In this document: positions 1 through 7,518 of the stretch, one piece after another
Position numbering within the stretch: the stretch's first letter is position 1
How the letters are laid out: every line of letters begins with the position of its first letter
Program-made: the position numbers and the translations under genes
Notes under the pieces: model-generated
Databases searched by the model: none
Told to the model about the DNA's origin: nothing
The model's input: only the letters and a program-made list of their open reading frames with translations
DNA from: Actinomycetota bacterium
GTDB lineage: Bacteria; Actinomycetota; Thermoleophilia; Solirubrobacterales; Solirubrobacteraceae
NCBI GenBank assembly: GCA_005884115.1
Contig: VAXW01000004.1
Location: forward strand, 186,001 to 250,000
DNA length: 64,000 nt
Direction of reading: 5' to 3'

Positions 1-284
1 TCGGGCGTGAGCTCCGGTGGCCGCGCCGCATCCGGCTCCGCCCGGATCTCCGCAGAGCGAGCGGCGAGGCGTTCTTCCAGCAGCGCATGGAACAGATCCT
101 GCTTTGAATCGAAGTTGTAATAGAGCGCGCCCTTGGAGACCCCCGCCTCCGCGACGATCGCATCGAGTGTCGCTCCGTGGTAGCCCTCGCTCGAGAACAC
201 GCGGTACGCGGCGTCGAGCACCCGCGCCCTGGTTCGCGCTCGACGCTCGGACTGCCTGACGGGGACGGGGGCGGGTGTAGCCAT
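1..284 (-). CDS. TetR/AcrR family transcriptional regulator, C-terminus cut by window start
   Basis: A DNA-binding repressor of the TetR family. About 94 N-terminal residues are visible. They contain the typical helix-turn-helix: RRARTRARVLDAAYRVFSSEG, then GATLDAIVAEAGVSKGALYYNFDSKQDLF, the hallmark 'ALYYNF-KQ-LF' end of the recognition region. The start is the ATG at 284, four bases from a near-perfect palindrome (288-301) that is its likely operator. It is transcribed divergently from the small membrane protein gene at 310, which it probably controls together with itself. The ligand-binding domain lies outside the window, so the inducer cannot be guessed. Family assignment is secure; the target is inference from position. 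Confidence 0.9.
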   Translation of the reverse strand, partial: MATPAPVPVRQSERRARTRARVLDAAYRVFSSEGYHGATLDAIVAEAGVSKGALYYNFDSKQDLFHALLEERLAARSAEIRAEPDAARPPELTP

Positions 285-287
285 AAA

Positions 288-301
288 ACCGACCAGTCGG
301 T
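288..301. promoter_or_regulatory. Probable TetR-family operator (ACCGAC-CA-GTCGGT)
   Basis: A 14-bp dyad with two perfect 6-bp arms and a 2-bp centre lies between the divergent TetR gene and the gene at 310. This GACC/GGTC-type palindrome resembles known AcrR-like operators. It directly precedes a TATGAT box at 301-306, so a bound repressor would block transcription toward the membrane protein gene and probably its own. Confidence 0.7.
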
Positions 302-309
302 ATGATACC

Positions 310-756
310 ATGCCCGGACATGGAGCGCTCACTGCAATGAACCCACCGGCCGGCGCCGACCCGCGCCCCGGCGACGATCCCCGACGGCTGGCCGCGCGCC
401 TCGCTGCTCTTCGCACGCTGATCGGCGCCGGAGTCATCCTCGCCCCCGGCCCGACGCTTCGCTCCTGGGGCTACCCACGAAAGGAGCGCGGCTCGGGCAC
501 GGTGCGCGCGCTGCTCCAGCTGCTCGGCGGGCGAGACGCCGTCCTGGGACTCGCAACGCTCGCAGCTCGCCACGAGCCCAGAGCCTTCCGGAGGATGGTC
601 ACGGTCGCCGCGGCCTTCGACGCGGGCGACGCGGCGATTGGTCTCGGGCTGCTGGTGCTGCGCGGCGAGACGAGAGTCCCGGCGCTCGCCTGGACCGCCG
701 TGGCCGCACCATTCAGCGTGATCGGCTGGCGCATCCAGCGAGCGCTACGGGACTGA
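310..756 (+). CDS. Small hydrophobic membrane protein, function unknown (DUF4267-like)
   Basis: A 148-aa protein with three to four hydrophobic stretches: around residues 28-48 (LAALRTLIGAGVILAPGP), 75-92 (GRDAVLGLATLA), 100-120 (VTVAAAFDAGDAAIGLGLLVL) and 125-140. The pattern, including GRD and a following hydrophobic helix with Asp residues, recalls DUF4267-type small membrane proteins, but I do not recognise it firmly. The start could be ATG 310, three bases after a TATGAT box, or ATG 337 (MNPPAG). It is divergent from the TetR gene and shares its operator, so it is probably that regulator's target, for instance a stress or solvent-response membrane protein. Confidence 0.65.
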   Translation: MPGHGALTAMNPPAGADPRPGDDPRRLAARLAALRTLIGAGVILAPGPTLRSWGYPRKERGSGTVRALLQLLGGRDAVLGLATLAARHEPRAFRRMVTVAAAFDAGDAAIGLGLLVLRGETRVPALAWTAVAAPFSVIGWRIQRALRD

Positions 757-832
757 GCGGTCCAGTATCACCCGACCCGTGGGGTCTGCAGGCAGAGCAC
801 GCGCGCCGTCGGCGAGGTTCGGTGCGCGAAAG

Positions 833-906
833 CGGGAGCGACGGGACTCGAACCCGCGACCTCTGCCGTGACAGGGCAGCGCTCTAACCAGCTGAGCTAC
901 GCCCCC
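833..906 (-). tRNA. tRNA-Asp (anticodon GTC)
   Basis: On the minus strand the 74-nt sequence starts GGGGGCGTAGCTCAGC and folds as a complete cloverleaf. The acceptor GGGGGCG pairs with CGCTCCC (one G-U). The anticodon stem CTGCC/GGCAG encloses loop CTGTCAC (anticodon GTC). The T arm GCGGG-TTCGAGT-CCCGT is intact. The discriminator base is G, as expected for tRNA-Asp. CCA is not encoded. Confidence 0.96.
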
Positions 907-1087
907 GCGCTTGCGCGGGACTGACGACGCCATCATCGCCCGCTGACTCCAGTATGACAAGGCGGGCCTCCGGGGGGCACTCGCGCTCGCGCCTCCACGC
1001 TGGCTGCCGATCCACGCTTTCACGGCACGCTTACAGGCTGGCGCTCAGCGCGTCCGCGTTGATTGGCCGAGCGGCCAGCCCGTCCGC

Positions 1088-1093
1088 TAGGCT
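1088..1093 (+). promoter_or_regulatory. Extended -10 box TAGGCT for a leaderless P450 transcript
   Basis: TAGGCT lies exactly six bases before the GTG at 1100, with no purine-rich ribosome binding site between. This spacing places transcription initiation at or next to the start codon. It is one of many TANNNT-N6..9-start arrangements in this window. Confidence 0.55.
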
Positions 1094-1099
1094 CCGTGC

Positions 1100-2554
1100 G
1101 TGGCGCTCGAGGGCCCTCCTCCATTGGTGGACGCGAAGCCGCTCTCGGTGTTGCTCCAGGACCTGCGCGACGAGCGCGCTGCGGAGGTGCCGTTTCCTCC
1201 CGGTGAAACGCGCGTCTCCCTCACGCGCACGCGCCGCTTCGCCGCGGAACCGCTGCCGATGCTGCTTGACGCCTACGAGCGCTTCGGTCCGGTCTTCACG
1301 CTGCGGCTGTTCCACTCCAACGTGGTCTTCATGCTGGGTCCGGCGGCCAACCACTACGTCACGGTCTCGCACGCGTCCAACTTCACCTGGCGCGAGGGCC
1401 ACTTCAGGGACCTGATCGGGCTGATGGGGGACGGTCTTTTGACGATCGACGGCGAGTTCCACCGGCGCTCGCGCATGATCATGCTGCCAGCCTTCCACCA
1501 CAAGCACATCGCGGCCTGGGTCGACGTGATCAGCGAGGAGACCAACCGTGCTCTCGACGAGCTCGCGCCGGGCGCGCACCTCGACCTGTACGCGTGGACG
1601 CGACGGCTCGCGCTGCGCGTGGCAATGCGCGCGCTGTTCGGGCTGGATCCCGATGGCGAGCTCGCGCGCGCCGTCGACGCGGCGGGTCTCTTCGAGCAGG
1701 GACTTTCGTTCTACTCCTCGGAGTATCTCCTGCGCATTCTGCGCACGCCGTTTTCGCCGTGGGCGCGGATGCAGCAGGCCGCGCGCAAGCTCGACGTGAT
1801 CATCTACGGCGAGATCTCGCGGCGCCGCGCGACCGGACAACGGGGCAGCGACATCCTCAGCCTGCTGCTGGACGCCGAGGATGAAGATGGCAGCCGGCTC
1901 TCAGATCGCCAGATCCGCGACGAGGTGATGACGCTGCTTTTCGCCGGCCACGACACGACGACCTCGACCGTTTCGTTCATGTTCTATGAGCTGGCGCGAC
2001 ACCCCGCGGTCGTGGAGCGCCTGCTTGCCGAGCAGGACGAGCAGATCTCAGGCCAGGGGCCGACCGCTCCACAGCTGACCTCGGGCGAGCTCGAGCAGCT
2101 CGAGATGGTGCTCGATGAGACGCTGCGCATGTACCCGCCCGCGTGGATCGGGCCGCGCCGCTCGGTGGAGGCCTTCGAGTTCGAGGGCCACGCGGTGCCG
2201 GCGCGGGCGTTCGTCAACTACTGCTCGTGGGCGAGCCACCACCTGCCCGAGGTTTTCGAAGATCCTGAGGAGTTCCGGCCCGAGCGCTTCACGCCAGAGG
2301 GGCGCGCGGCGCTGGCGAAGGGCGCTTACGTCCCCTTCGGAGGCGGCTCGCGCACGTGCATCGGCATGCGCTTCGGCCAGCTCGAGGTGCGCACGATCGC
2401 GACGCTCCTGCTGTCACGCTTCACGCTGAGCCTCGCCGACGGCTTCAAGCTGAGCGTTCGCCAGATGCCGACGATCTCTCCCAAGCACGGTCTGCCGATG
2501 GTGGTGCACGAGCGCGCACGAGCGCCGGCCGCCGGTTTGCCCGCCGCCGCCTGA
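1100..2554 (+). CDS. Cytochrome P450 monooxygenase
   Basis: A 484-aa haem-thiolate monooxygenase. The three signature elements are present: the I-helix oxygen-activation motif AGHDTTTS near residue 283, the K-helix ExxR in ETLRMYPP near 340, and the haem-binding loop FGGGSRTCIG near 413-422, whose Cys ligates the iron. The length and the HDTT/PERF motifs resemble class CYP4/CYP102-like or CYP110-type bacterial P450s that often act on fatty acids or terpenoids, but the substrate cannot be read from sequence. The GTG start is preceded by a TAGGCT box at six bases, so the message is likely leaderless. No ferredoxin gene is adjacent, though a ferredoxin/NADP reductase lies at 3890. Confidence 0.95.
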   Translation: MALEGPPPLVDAKPLSVLLQDLRDERAAEVPFPPGETRVSLTRTRRFAAEPLPMLLDAYERFGPVFTLRLFHSNVVFMLGPAANHYVTVSHASNFTWREGHFRDLIGLMGDGLLTIDGEFHRRSRMIMLPAFHHKHIAAWVDVISEETNRALDELAPGAHLDLYAWTRRLALRVAMRALFGLDPDGELARAVDAAGLFEQGLSFYSSEYLLRILRTPFSPWARMQQAARKLDVIIYGEISRRRATGQRGSDILSLLLDAEDEDGSRLSDRQIRDEVMTLLFAGHDTTTSTVSFMFYELARHPAVVERLLAEQDEQISGQGPTAPQLTSGELEQLEMVLDETLRMYPPAWIGPRRSVEAFEFEGHAVPARAFVNYCSWASHHLPEVFEDPEEFRPERFTPEGRAALAKGAYVPFGGGSRTCIGMRFGQLEVRTIATLLLSRFTLSLADGFKLSVRQMPTISPKHGLPMVVHERARAPAAGLPAAA

Positions 2555-2601
2555 TGGATCAGCGGGATCGCAGATTTCTGACCGAGCCGCACGATGCCTG
2601 A

Positions 2602-2760
2602 CGAGCGCCCACCCCTGAGGGACGCGCTTCGGATGATGCGCTCCTCATCGACCGCGACGGCCGCGTCGCCTACCAGGGGGCGGAGGGACCGTTTGGGTTC
2701 AAGCCCGCGGAGCTCGATGCGGCCATCCGCGTCGAGCTGGGTCGCGAAGAACGCGCCTAG
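2602..2760 (+). pseudogene. Remnant of a deiodinase/redoxin-like thioredoxin-fold protein (C-terminal fragment)
   Basis: The frame ending at the TAG of 2758-2760 encodes DDALLIDRDGRVAYQG followed by EGPFGFKPAELDAAI. This resembles the C-terminal end of iodothyronine-deiodinase-like and AhpC/redoxin proteins (an 'IDRDG+VAY-G' strand, then 'PWGF-PAELE-A'). No start codon exists in this frame downstream of the stop at 2599-2601, and the N-terminal thioredoxin fold with its catalytic Cys is absent. It therefore looks like the tail of a decayed gene between the P450 and nrtS. The family call rests on a short stretch and is moderate. Confidence 0.5.
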
Positions 2761-2797
2761 GACCTACATCAAGCGAAGCCTGTAAGGCTCTCCGCTG

Positions 2798-3022
2798 ATG
2801 CTCCGAGCCGTGCGCGAGGCGTGCAGGTTCTGCTTGCAGAGGCGCAACCTCCGCAGGACGCTGCGCATCGCGCTCGTGGTGGGTGTCGTCTTGACTCTCA
2901 TCAACCAGGGCGGCGTGATCACGGCCGGTCACGCGACAACCGCGACCTGGGTACGCTGCGGGCTCAATTTTGTCGTGCCGTTCCTGGTGTCAAACGCGGG
3001 CCTGCTGAGCGGACGCAGCTGA
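2798..3022 (+). CDS. nrtS: NrtS-like nitrate/nitrite transporter, small two-helix membrane protein
   Basis: A 74-aa protein with two predicted membrane helices: RTLRIALVVGVVLTLINQGG (about 19-38) and VRCGLNFVVPFLVSNAGLL (about 52-70). The 'R--KIALVVG-ILTLINQG' opening and the 'NFVVPF-VS--G' second helix are the pattern of the NrtS family, short proteins reported to take part in nitrate or nitrite transport. It stands alone, 37 bp after the redoxin-like remnant, with no nitrate assimilation genes nearby. The function is by family resemblance only. Confidence 0.7.
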   Translation: MLRAVREACRFCLQRRNLRRTLRIALVVGVVLTLINQGGVITAGHATTATWVRCGLNFVVPFLVSNAGLLSGRS

Positions 3023-3056
3023 TCAGCTCGTGCCTCTCGCGAGCGCAGTGTGGCGG

Positions 3057-3740
3057 TCAGCGCAGCGTCGCGCGCATGCTCAGCCGGTAGCCGGGCACAC
3101 CTCCTGGCGGAGCGGCGCGGCTCGCGCTAACGCCCTCGACGTAGAGGCGTGGATCAGAGAACAGCGTCACCGCCACTGCAGGCAGCGGAAAGATGCGCGG
3201 CTGCGCGACGAGCCGGCCTTCACGCGGCTGCACGACGGCGTCGAGCGAGGTGGAGATGCCGAACAGGCCGCCCCTGGCGCTCACCTCCACCCTTGCGGCT
3301 TCGCTGCGCAGAAGCCGCACTTCGACGCCGCTCGGGAGCGCCGCATGGAGCGCGGAGTCGCTGAGGAAGGCCTGCGCGGTGAGCTGGTCGCCGCGCTTGC
3401 GCAGCCTGACATCGGACAGCTGCAGTGGACCGAGACGCGCGGCGGCGGCGCTCGCGTCGAGCTTTGCCACCCCGCGCGCTTCGTGCGCGAGTTTGGCGGC
3501 AGAGGCGGGGTTGACGCGCAACGAGCCCGCCCGCAAGCTCACCGAGTCCGCATCGCCCCACAGCAGCTTCACGGCGGGCCAAGCGGAGACGTGCACGCTC
3601 TGCACGCGCCCGTAGCGCGCGACGCGGTCGGAGATTCTGCTGGCTGCGATTCCCGGCAGAAAAAGCTGCGCGAGCACCAGCAGAAGCGCGAGCGCGCCTG
3701 CGATGGCCGCGGCAATTCGCCGTGCTCTGCGCACGGGCAC
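3057..3740 (-). CDS. DUF2993 (LmeA-like) envelope lipid-binding protein
   Basis: A 227-aa protein with an N-terminal signal anchor (RRIAAAIAGALALLLVLAQLF, about 7-27) followed by the DUF2993 layout: an AASRISDRVARYG start, then alternating strands with VSLRAGSLRV, LSDVRLRKRGDQLTAQAFLSD and a late PLPAVAVTLFSDPRLYVEGV. Proteins of this family (LmeA in mycobacteria) bind anionic phospholipids or act in lipoglycan maturation outside the membrane. The start is GTG 3740. It is divergent from tRNA-Val. It could be just a structural lipid-binding protein; the enzymatic role is unproven here. Confidence 0.75.
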   Translation of the reverse strand: MPVRRARRIAAAIAGALALLLVLAQLFLPGIAASRISDRVARYGRVQSVHVSAWPAVKLLWGDADSVSLRAGSLRVNPASAAKLAHEARGVAKLDASAAAARLGPLQLSDVRLRKRGDQLTAQAFLSDSALHAALPSGVEVRLLRSEAARVEVSARGGLFGISTSLDAVVQPREGRLVAQPRIFPLPAVAVTLFSDPRLYVEGVSASRAAPPGGVPGYRLSMRATLR

Positions 3741-3777
3741 AGCTTCGCAGGCCCGCTAGCCTTCAGGCCCGGTAAGG

Positions 3778-3851
3778 GGGCGCGTAGCTCAGCTGGCCAG
3801 AGCACCTCGCTTACACCGAGGGGGTCGCCCGTTCGAGTCGGGCCGCGCCCA
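3778..3851 (+). tRNA. tRNA-Val (anticodon TAC)
   Basis: A 74-nt cloverleaf. The acceptor GGGCGCG pairs with CGCGCCC, the D arm is GCTCAGCTGGCCAGAGC, the anticodon stem CCTCG/CGAGG encloses loop CTTACAC (anticodon TAC), and the T arm GCCCG-TTCGAGT-CGGGC is perfect. The discriminator is A. CCA is not encoded. Confidence 0.96.
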
Positions 3852-3889
3852 TCCCCGCGACCGTCAAGACGCCTGCAGCGCGCAAGCCA

Positions 3890-5314
3890 ATGAGCAACGA
3901 GTCCCCCATCCGCATCGCGGTGATCGGATCCGGCCCCGCCGGCTTCTACGCGGCTGGCCACCTGCTGAAGGAATCTGCCGTCGAGGTCGAGGTCGACATG
4001 CTCGAGCGTCTGCCGACGCCGTGGGGGCTCGTGCGCTCGGGCGTGGCGCCCGATCACCCGAAGATCAAGTCGGTCTCGCGCGTGTATGAAAAGACAGCCG
4101 CGCACCCGCGCTTCCGCTACTTCGGAAACGTCACGCTCGGCGAGGACATCTCGCGCGAGGACCTGCTCGCGCACTACCACGCGGTCGTGTACGCGACGGG
4201 TTCGGCGCTCGACCGTCCGCTTGGCATCCCCGGGGAAGACCTCGTCGGCTCGCACGCGGCGACGGAGTTCGTCGGCTGGTACAACGGCCATCCCGACTTC
4301 TGCGACCTCGAGGTCGAGCTGCTCCGTGCTGAGCGCGCCCTCGTGATCGGCAACGGCAACGTCGCGCTGGACGTCGCGCGGATGCTCGTGCTGGGCACAC
4401 AGGAGCTCGCCCCGACCGACACGGCCGACCACGCTCTCGAGGTGCTCGCTCAGAGCTCGGTGCGCGAGGTGGTGATCGCTGGGCGACGCGGACCGGCGCA
4501 GGCGGCGTTCACGAACCCCGAGCTGCGCGAGCTCGGCGAGCTGGGGGACGCCGACGTGGTCGTAAACCGCGATGAGCTCGAGCAAGCGCTGGCCACCCCC
4601 GACCCGGCCGCCGAGCAGGACATCACCTCGCGGCGCAACGTCGAGATCCTGCGCGGCTACGCAGAGCGCAAGCCCACGAACGCAGCGCGGCAGGTGTCCC
4701 TTCGCTTCCTGCTCTCACCGGTCGAGCTGATTGGAGATGAGAGCGGCCGCGTCGCGGCCGTCGAGTTGGTGCGCAATGAGTTGACCGCGCGCGAGGACGG
4801 CAGCCTGCGTGCCCAGCCCACCGAGCAGCGCGAGCGGATGGAGTGCGAGCTCGTCTTCCGCGCGATCGGATACCGCGGCTTGCCGCTTCCGGGGCTGCCC
4901 TTCGATGAGGCGCGCGGGATCGTCCCGAACGAAGGCGGGCGCATCACCGACCCCGACAGCGGCCGCACGCTCGCCGGCGAGTACGTCGTCGGCTGGATCA
5001 AGCGCGGCCCCACGGGCGTGATCGGCACGAACAAGAAGGACGCGCAGGAGACCGTCGATGCGCTTCTCGCCGATGCCCAGGCCGCTTCCAACGGCGAGCG
5101 CCGGCTGCTGGCGCCGGAGGAGCCAGACGCGGAGGCGCTCGAGAGCATGCTGCGCGAGCGCAAGCCCTCGCTCGTGACCTATTCGGGCTGGGAGCAGATC
5201 GACGAGCACGAGCGCTCACACGGCGAGCGCTCGGGGCGCCCGCGCGTAAAGCTCACGCGGATCGAGGACATGCTGCGCGTCGCGGGCTCTGAGGAGCCTG
5301 AGAAATCCTCTTGA
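3890..5314 (+). CDS. fprA: Ferredoxin--NADP+ reductase, FprA (adrenodoxin reductase) type
   Basis: A 474-aa flavoprotein that passes electrons between NADPH and ferredoxin, a partner system for cytochromes P450. The N-terminal FAD motif is IAVIGSGPAGFYAAGHLL (residues 8-25), followed by the family's PTPWGLVRSGVAPDHPKIK. The NADP-binding segment ALVIGNGNVALDVARML is near 146, and the C-terminal FAD contact is in AGEYVVGWIKRGPTGVIGTNK near 370. Length fits FprA of mycobacteria (about 456 aa). It lies between tRNA-Val and tRNA-Lys with no obvious operon partner, but two P450 genes lie in the window that could use it through a ferredoxin encoded elsewhere. Confidence 0.95.
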   Translation: MSNESPIRIAVIGSGPAGFYAAGHLLKESAVEVEVDMLERLPTPWGLVRSGVAPDHPKIKSVSRVYEKTAAHPRFRYFGNVTLGEDISREDLLAHYHAVVYATGSALDRPLGIPGEDLVGSHAATEFVGWYNGHPDFCDLEVELLRAERALVIGNGNVALDVARMLVLGTQELAPTDTADHALEVLAQSSVREVVIAGRRGPAQAAFTNPELRELGELGDADVVVNRDELEQALATPDPAAEQDITSRRNVEILRGYAERKPTNAARQVSLRFLLSPVELIGDESGRVAAVELVRNELTAREDGSLRAQPTEQRERMECELVFRAIGYRGLPLPGLPFDEARGIVPNEGGRITDPDSGRTLAGEYVVGWIKRGPTGVIGTNKKDAQETVDALLADAQAASNGERRLLAPEEPDAEALESMLRERKPSLVTYSGWEQIDEHERSHGERSGRPRVKLTRIEDMLRVAGSEEPEKSS

Positions 5315-5363
5315 AGCGGGCCTCCCTCCGCGGGGAATCCATCTGCCAGACTGTCGCCCGCGA

Positions 5364-5435
5364 GCCCCGTTAGCTCATCAGGTAGAGCCCCGGACTTTTA
5401 ATCCGGTGGGGCGGGTTCGAGTCCCGCACGGGGCA
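5364..5435 (+). tRNA. tRNA-Lys (anticodon TTT)
   Basis: A 72-nt cloverleaf. The acceptor GCCCCGT pairs with ACGGGGC, the anticodon stem CCGGA/TCCGG encloses loop CTTTTAA (anticodon TTT), and the T arm GCGGG-TTCGAGT-CCCGC is perfect. The discriminator is A. The DNA just downstream (5436-6385) is of lower coding quality and carries unrecognised genes, a common situation at tRNA 3' ends used by integrating elements, but I found no repeat of the tRNA end nearby. Confidence 0.96.
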
Positions 5436-5490
5436 CTCAGGGAAAATTTCAAGCTCAGCGAAGCCGCCCTCGCAACCCCCCTTCGGCGGA

Positions 5491-5811
5491 TCACTCGAAG
5501 TCAGTTATTGCGTAGACATCGGTTCGCTGAAGCACGGTCGGCGCCCCGTGCTCGGCGTCTTGCGGCTGGAGATGATGGATTGTGTAGGTGTCGCGGCCAA
5601 CCTGAAGTATCGCCTCGACGACCTTGCCGTTCGTCGCGTCCGCCTCGCCTACGCAAACGTGGCGGTCGACCCCCCGGTAGCGGCACTCGACCGCTTGGAT
5701 CCGGCGATCGCGTGCCACGGCGCCGGTGCATAGCTCGGCCTGCTCTCGCAATGCCTGGTAGGCGCGCTCGGCGTCGTCCTGTGCCCGCTGTGGCACGAAG
5801 AAGCAGGTCAT
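5491..5811 (-). CDS. Hypothetical protein next to tRNA-Lys
   Basis: A 106-aa soluble protein, not recognised. It starts MTCFFVPQRAQDDAERAYQAL. The middle has VECRYRGVDRHVCVGEADATNGKVVEAILQVGRDTYTIHHL, where the alternating pattern suggests a small beta-rich domain, with a hydrophilic C-terminus. Its ATG overlaps the stop of the small gene at 5808-5984 by four bases (ATGA), so the two are probably a translationally coupled pair. Codon use is less GC3-biased than in neighbouring genes. The position beside a tRNA gene suggests acquired DNA. Confidence 0.5.
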   Translation of the reverse strand: MTCFFVPQRAQDDAERAYQALREQAELCTGAVARDRRIQAVECRYRGVDRHVCVGEADATNGKVVEAILQVGRDTYTIHHLQPQDAEHGAPTVLQRTDVYAITDFE

Positions 5812-5984
5812 GAGCGGCGCTTGGAACCGCGTCGCGTCGCCTCGGGGTCGAGCGGCGGGTAGCGCAGTCGCTCCTCGGGCGTCATCTTCCTGATCACGAG
5901 CTTGCCTTGAGCAACTTGCTCACGAATGTCCCTCAGCTTCTGCTCGTGCTTTTCCTGCTGGCGGAGCTGTTGGGGCCCTGGCAA
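5808..5984 (-). CDS. Small hypothetical protein coupled to the 5491-5811 gene
   Basis: A 58-aa highly charged protein: QQLRQQEKHEQKLRDIREQVAQG, then KLVIRKMTPEERLRYPPLDPEATRRGSKRRS. The first half should form one long helix. I chose the TTG at 5984 because the minus strand reads GAGGA eight bases before it and the frame is closed upstream by a stop with no ATG or GTG in between. The stop overlaps the next ATG as ATGA. No family recognised. A role as a small partner of the downstream protein, for instance a regulator or antitoxin, is speculation. Confidence 0.4.
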   Translation of the reverse strand: MPGPQQLRQQEKHEQKLRDIREQVAQGKLVIRKMTPEERLRYPPLDPEATRRGSKRRS

Positions 5985-6385
5985 GTGATTGTTCCTCAGT
6001 CGAGCTGCCCGCTTGGTCGCCGAGCACGAGGGCTGATGCCCACTGGCTGCGAGTTCCAGGACTCGCCTTCAGAGGAAGCGCTTCGCCGTTGGCTGTCGCG
6101 TCTACCGGGCTGTGCCACCCGGCAACCGGAACCTCCGTCCGCGTTGCGTTGCTTTGCGGCTACCACCCAGCGTAGCGCGGATTGGCGTCGTTCAAGGACG
6201 GTGCCCGTTTTCGCCCATAGACCGACGCGACGGGCGCGCAACGCGAGGCGCGACCTCGAGCTCAGTCAGATACCCGTCCGCGTGAGACCGTACCGGGGCG
6301 CTACCAGATACGCTTGGGTTCGCCTATTGGGATGGGAGGTGGTCGGACCGGCCGCTGCCAGACCACAGACCAGGAAGGGGATCAC
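5985..6385. other. Gene-poor stretch of about 400 bp between the tRNA-Lys island and the desaturase
   Basis: No frame here has convincing codon structure. Translations on both strands are Arg/Ser-rich and unlike known proteins. It presumably carries the promoter region of the desaturase, but I see no clear -35/-10 pair. Composition is somewhat less GC-rich than the neighbours, compatible with decayed foreign DNA. Confidence 0.4.
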
Positions 6386-7489
6386 ATGGTCCCAGCTAGG
6401 ACGGAGTCTCCCGTAGCCGCGCGGAGAGGATCATCCGGACCCGCGCGGCCGCCGGTCAACAGCCGGGAGCCCCGCCCGGAGCGGGCATGGCGCGAGACGC
6501 TCGCCCCTTACGCCCAGGCCCACAACGGACGCGCCCTACTCGGTCTTGCGACCTCTGTCGTGCCCTACCTCGCGCTGTCGGTCGCAGCGTTTTTCGCAAT
6601 CAGGCTGTCCGACCTGCTCGTCCTCGTCGTCGCGATCCCGACCGCAGCGTTTCTGGTGCGCACGTTCGTCGTCTTTCACGATTGCTCTCACAGCTCCTTC
6701 CTCGCCGCCAGGCGCGCCAATGCGTGGCTCGGCACGGTCTTGGGGCTGCTGCTGTACTCCCCGTTTTTGCGCTGGCAGCACGACCATGCGGTCCACCATG
6801 CGACCTCAGGCGACTTGGGTCGCCGCGGCGTCGGGGATATCCGCACGCTGACGGTCGCCGAATACTCGGCGCTGCCATGGCGGGGGCGCCTCGGATATCG
6901 CCTCATCCGAAGCCCTCTGTTGATGTTCGGTCTGGGGCCGATCATCGCGATGGTGATAGGGCCCCGCTTCGTAGCGCGCGGCGCGCGCCCGCGGATGCGC
7001 CGCAGCGTGCTCGCCACCGATCTGGCGCTCGCCGGCCTGATTGGCATACTGTGCTGGCTGATCGGCTGGCAGGACTACCTGCTCGTGTGCGCACCGCCTG
7101 CGCTGCTCGCGGGCTCGATCGGCATCTGGCTGTTCTATGTCCAGCACCAGTTCGAGGAGGCCTACTGGGAGAGCGGTGAGGACTGGAGCTACGTCGGCGC
7201 GGCGTTGCGTGGAAGCTCCTACCTGAAGCTGCCACGGCCGCTGCAATTCTGCACGGGCAATATCGGCTTTCATCACATCCACCACCTCAGCGCCCGCGTC
7301 CCCTACTACAACCTGCCGCGCGCGCACGCGGAGAACGCGATCTTCCACGATGTTCCGACGCTCTCGCTGCGGGATGGCCTGCGTGCGGTCGCGCTCAAGC
7401 TGTGGGATGAGGATCACCGGCGCCTGGTGACCTTCGCCCAGGCGCGTGCCGCGGCCCGCGCGGCCGCGTCGAGCGCAGAACCGACCTGA
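6386..7489 (+). CDS. Membrane fatty acid desaturase (acyl-lipid/acyl-CoA type)
   Basis: A 367-aa integral membrane di-iron desaturase. The three histidine boxes are present: HDCSHSS near residue 96, HDHAVHH near 132 and HHIHH near 297. Hydrophobic pairs fit two hairpins: about 50-90 (LATSVVPYLALSVAAFFAIRLSDLLVLVVAIP) and about 210-255 (LALAGLIGILCWLIGW, then LLAGSIGIWLFYVQHQFEE). The layout matches the omega/DesA-like 'fatty acid desaturase' family, which introduces double bonds into acyl chains of membrane lipids. I chose ATG 6386 because AGGAAGGGG lies five bases upstream. It is convergent with the DUF2294 gene. A cyclopropane-synthase-like methyltransferase that modifies unsaturated chains lies 0.6 kb downstream. 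Confidence 0.93.
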   Translation: MVPARTESPVAARRGSSGPARPPVNSREPRPERAWRETLAPYAQAHNGRALLGLATSVVPYLALSVAAFFAIRLSDLLVLVVAIPTAAFLVRTFVVFHDCSHSSFLAARRANAWLGTVLGLLLYSPFLRWQHDHAVHHATSGDLGRRGVGDIRTLTVAEYSALPWRGRLGYRLIRSPLLMFGLGPIIAMVIGPRFVARGARPRMRRSVLATDLALAGLIGILCWLIGWQDYLLVCAPPALLAGSIGIWLFYVQHQFEEAYWESGEDWSYVGAALRGSSYLKLPRPLQFCTGNIGFHHIHHLSARVPYYNLPRAHAENAIFHDVPTLSLRDGLRAVALKLWDEDHRRLVTFAQARAAARAAASSAEPT

Positions 7490-7518
7490 GGGCGACGCTT
7501 CTCGCGGAGTCCCTGTAC

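Noticed and set aside
5364-6385. Attachment site repeat of tRNA-Lys
   Set aside because: I looked for a second copy of the tRNA 3' end in the following kilobase and found none, so integration there remains unproven.
5907-6416. 169-codon plus-strand frame upstream of the desaturase
   Set aside because: It overlaps the small minus-strand gene and the true desaturase start, and the translation is irregular and Arg/Ser-rich.
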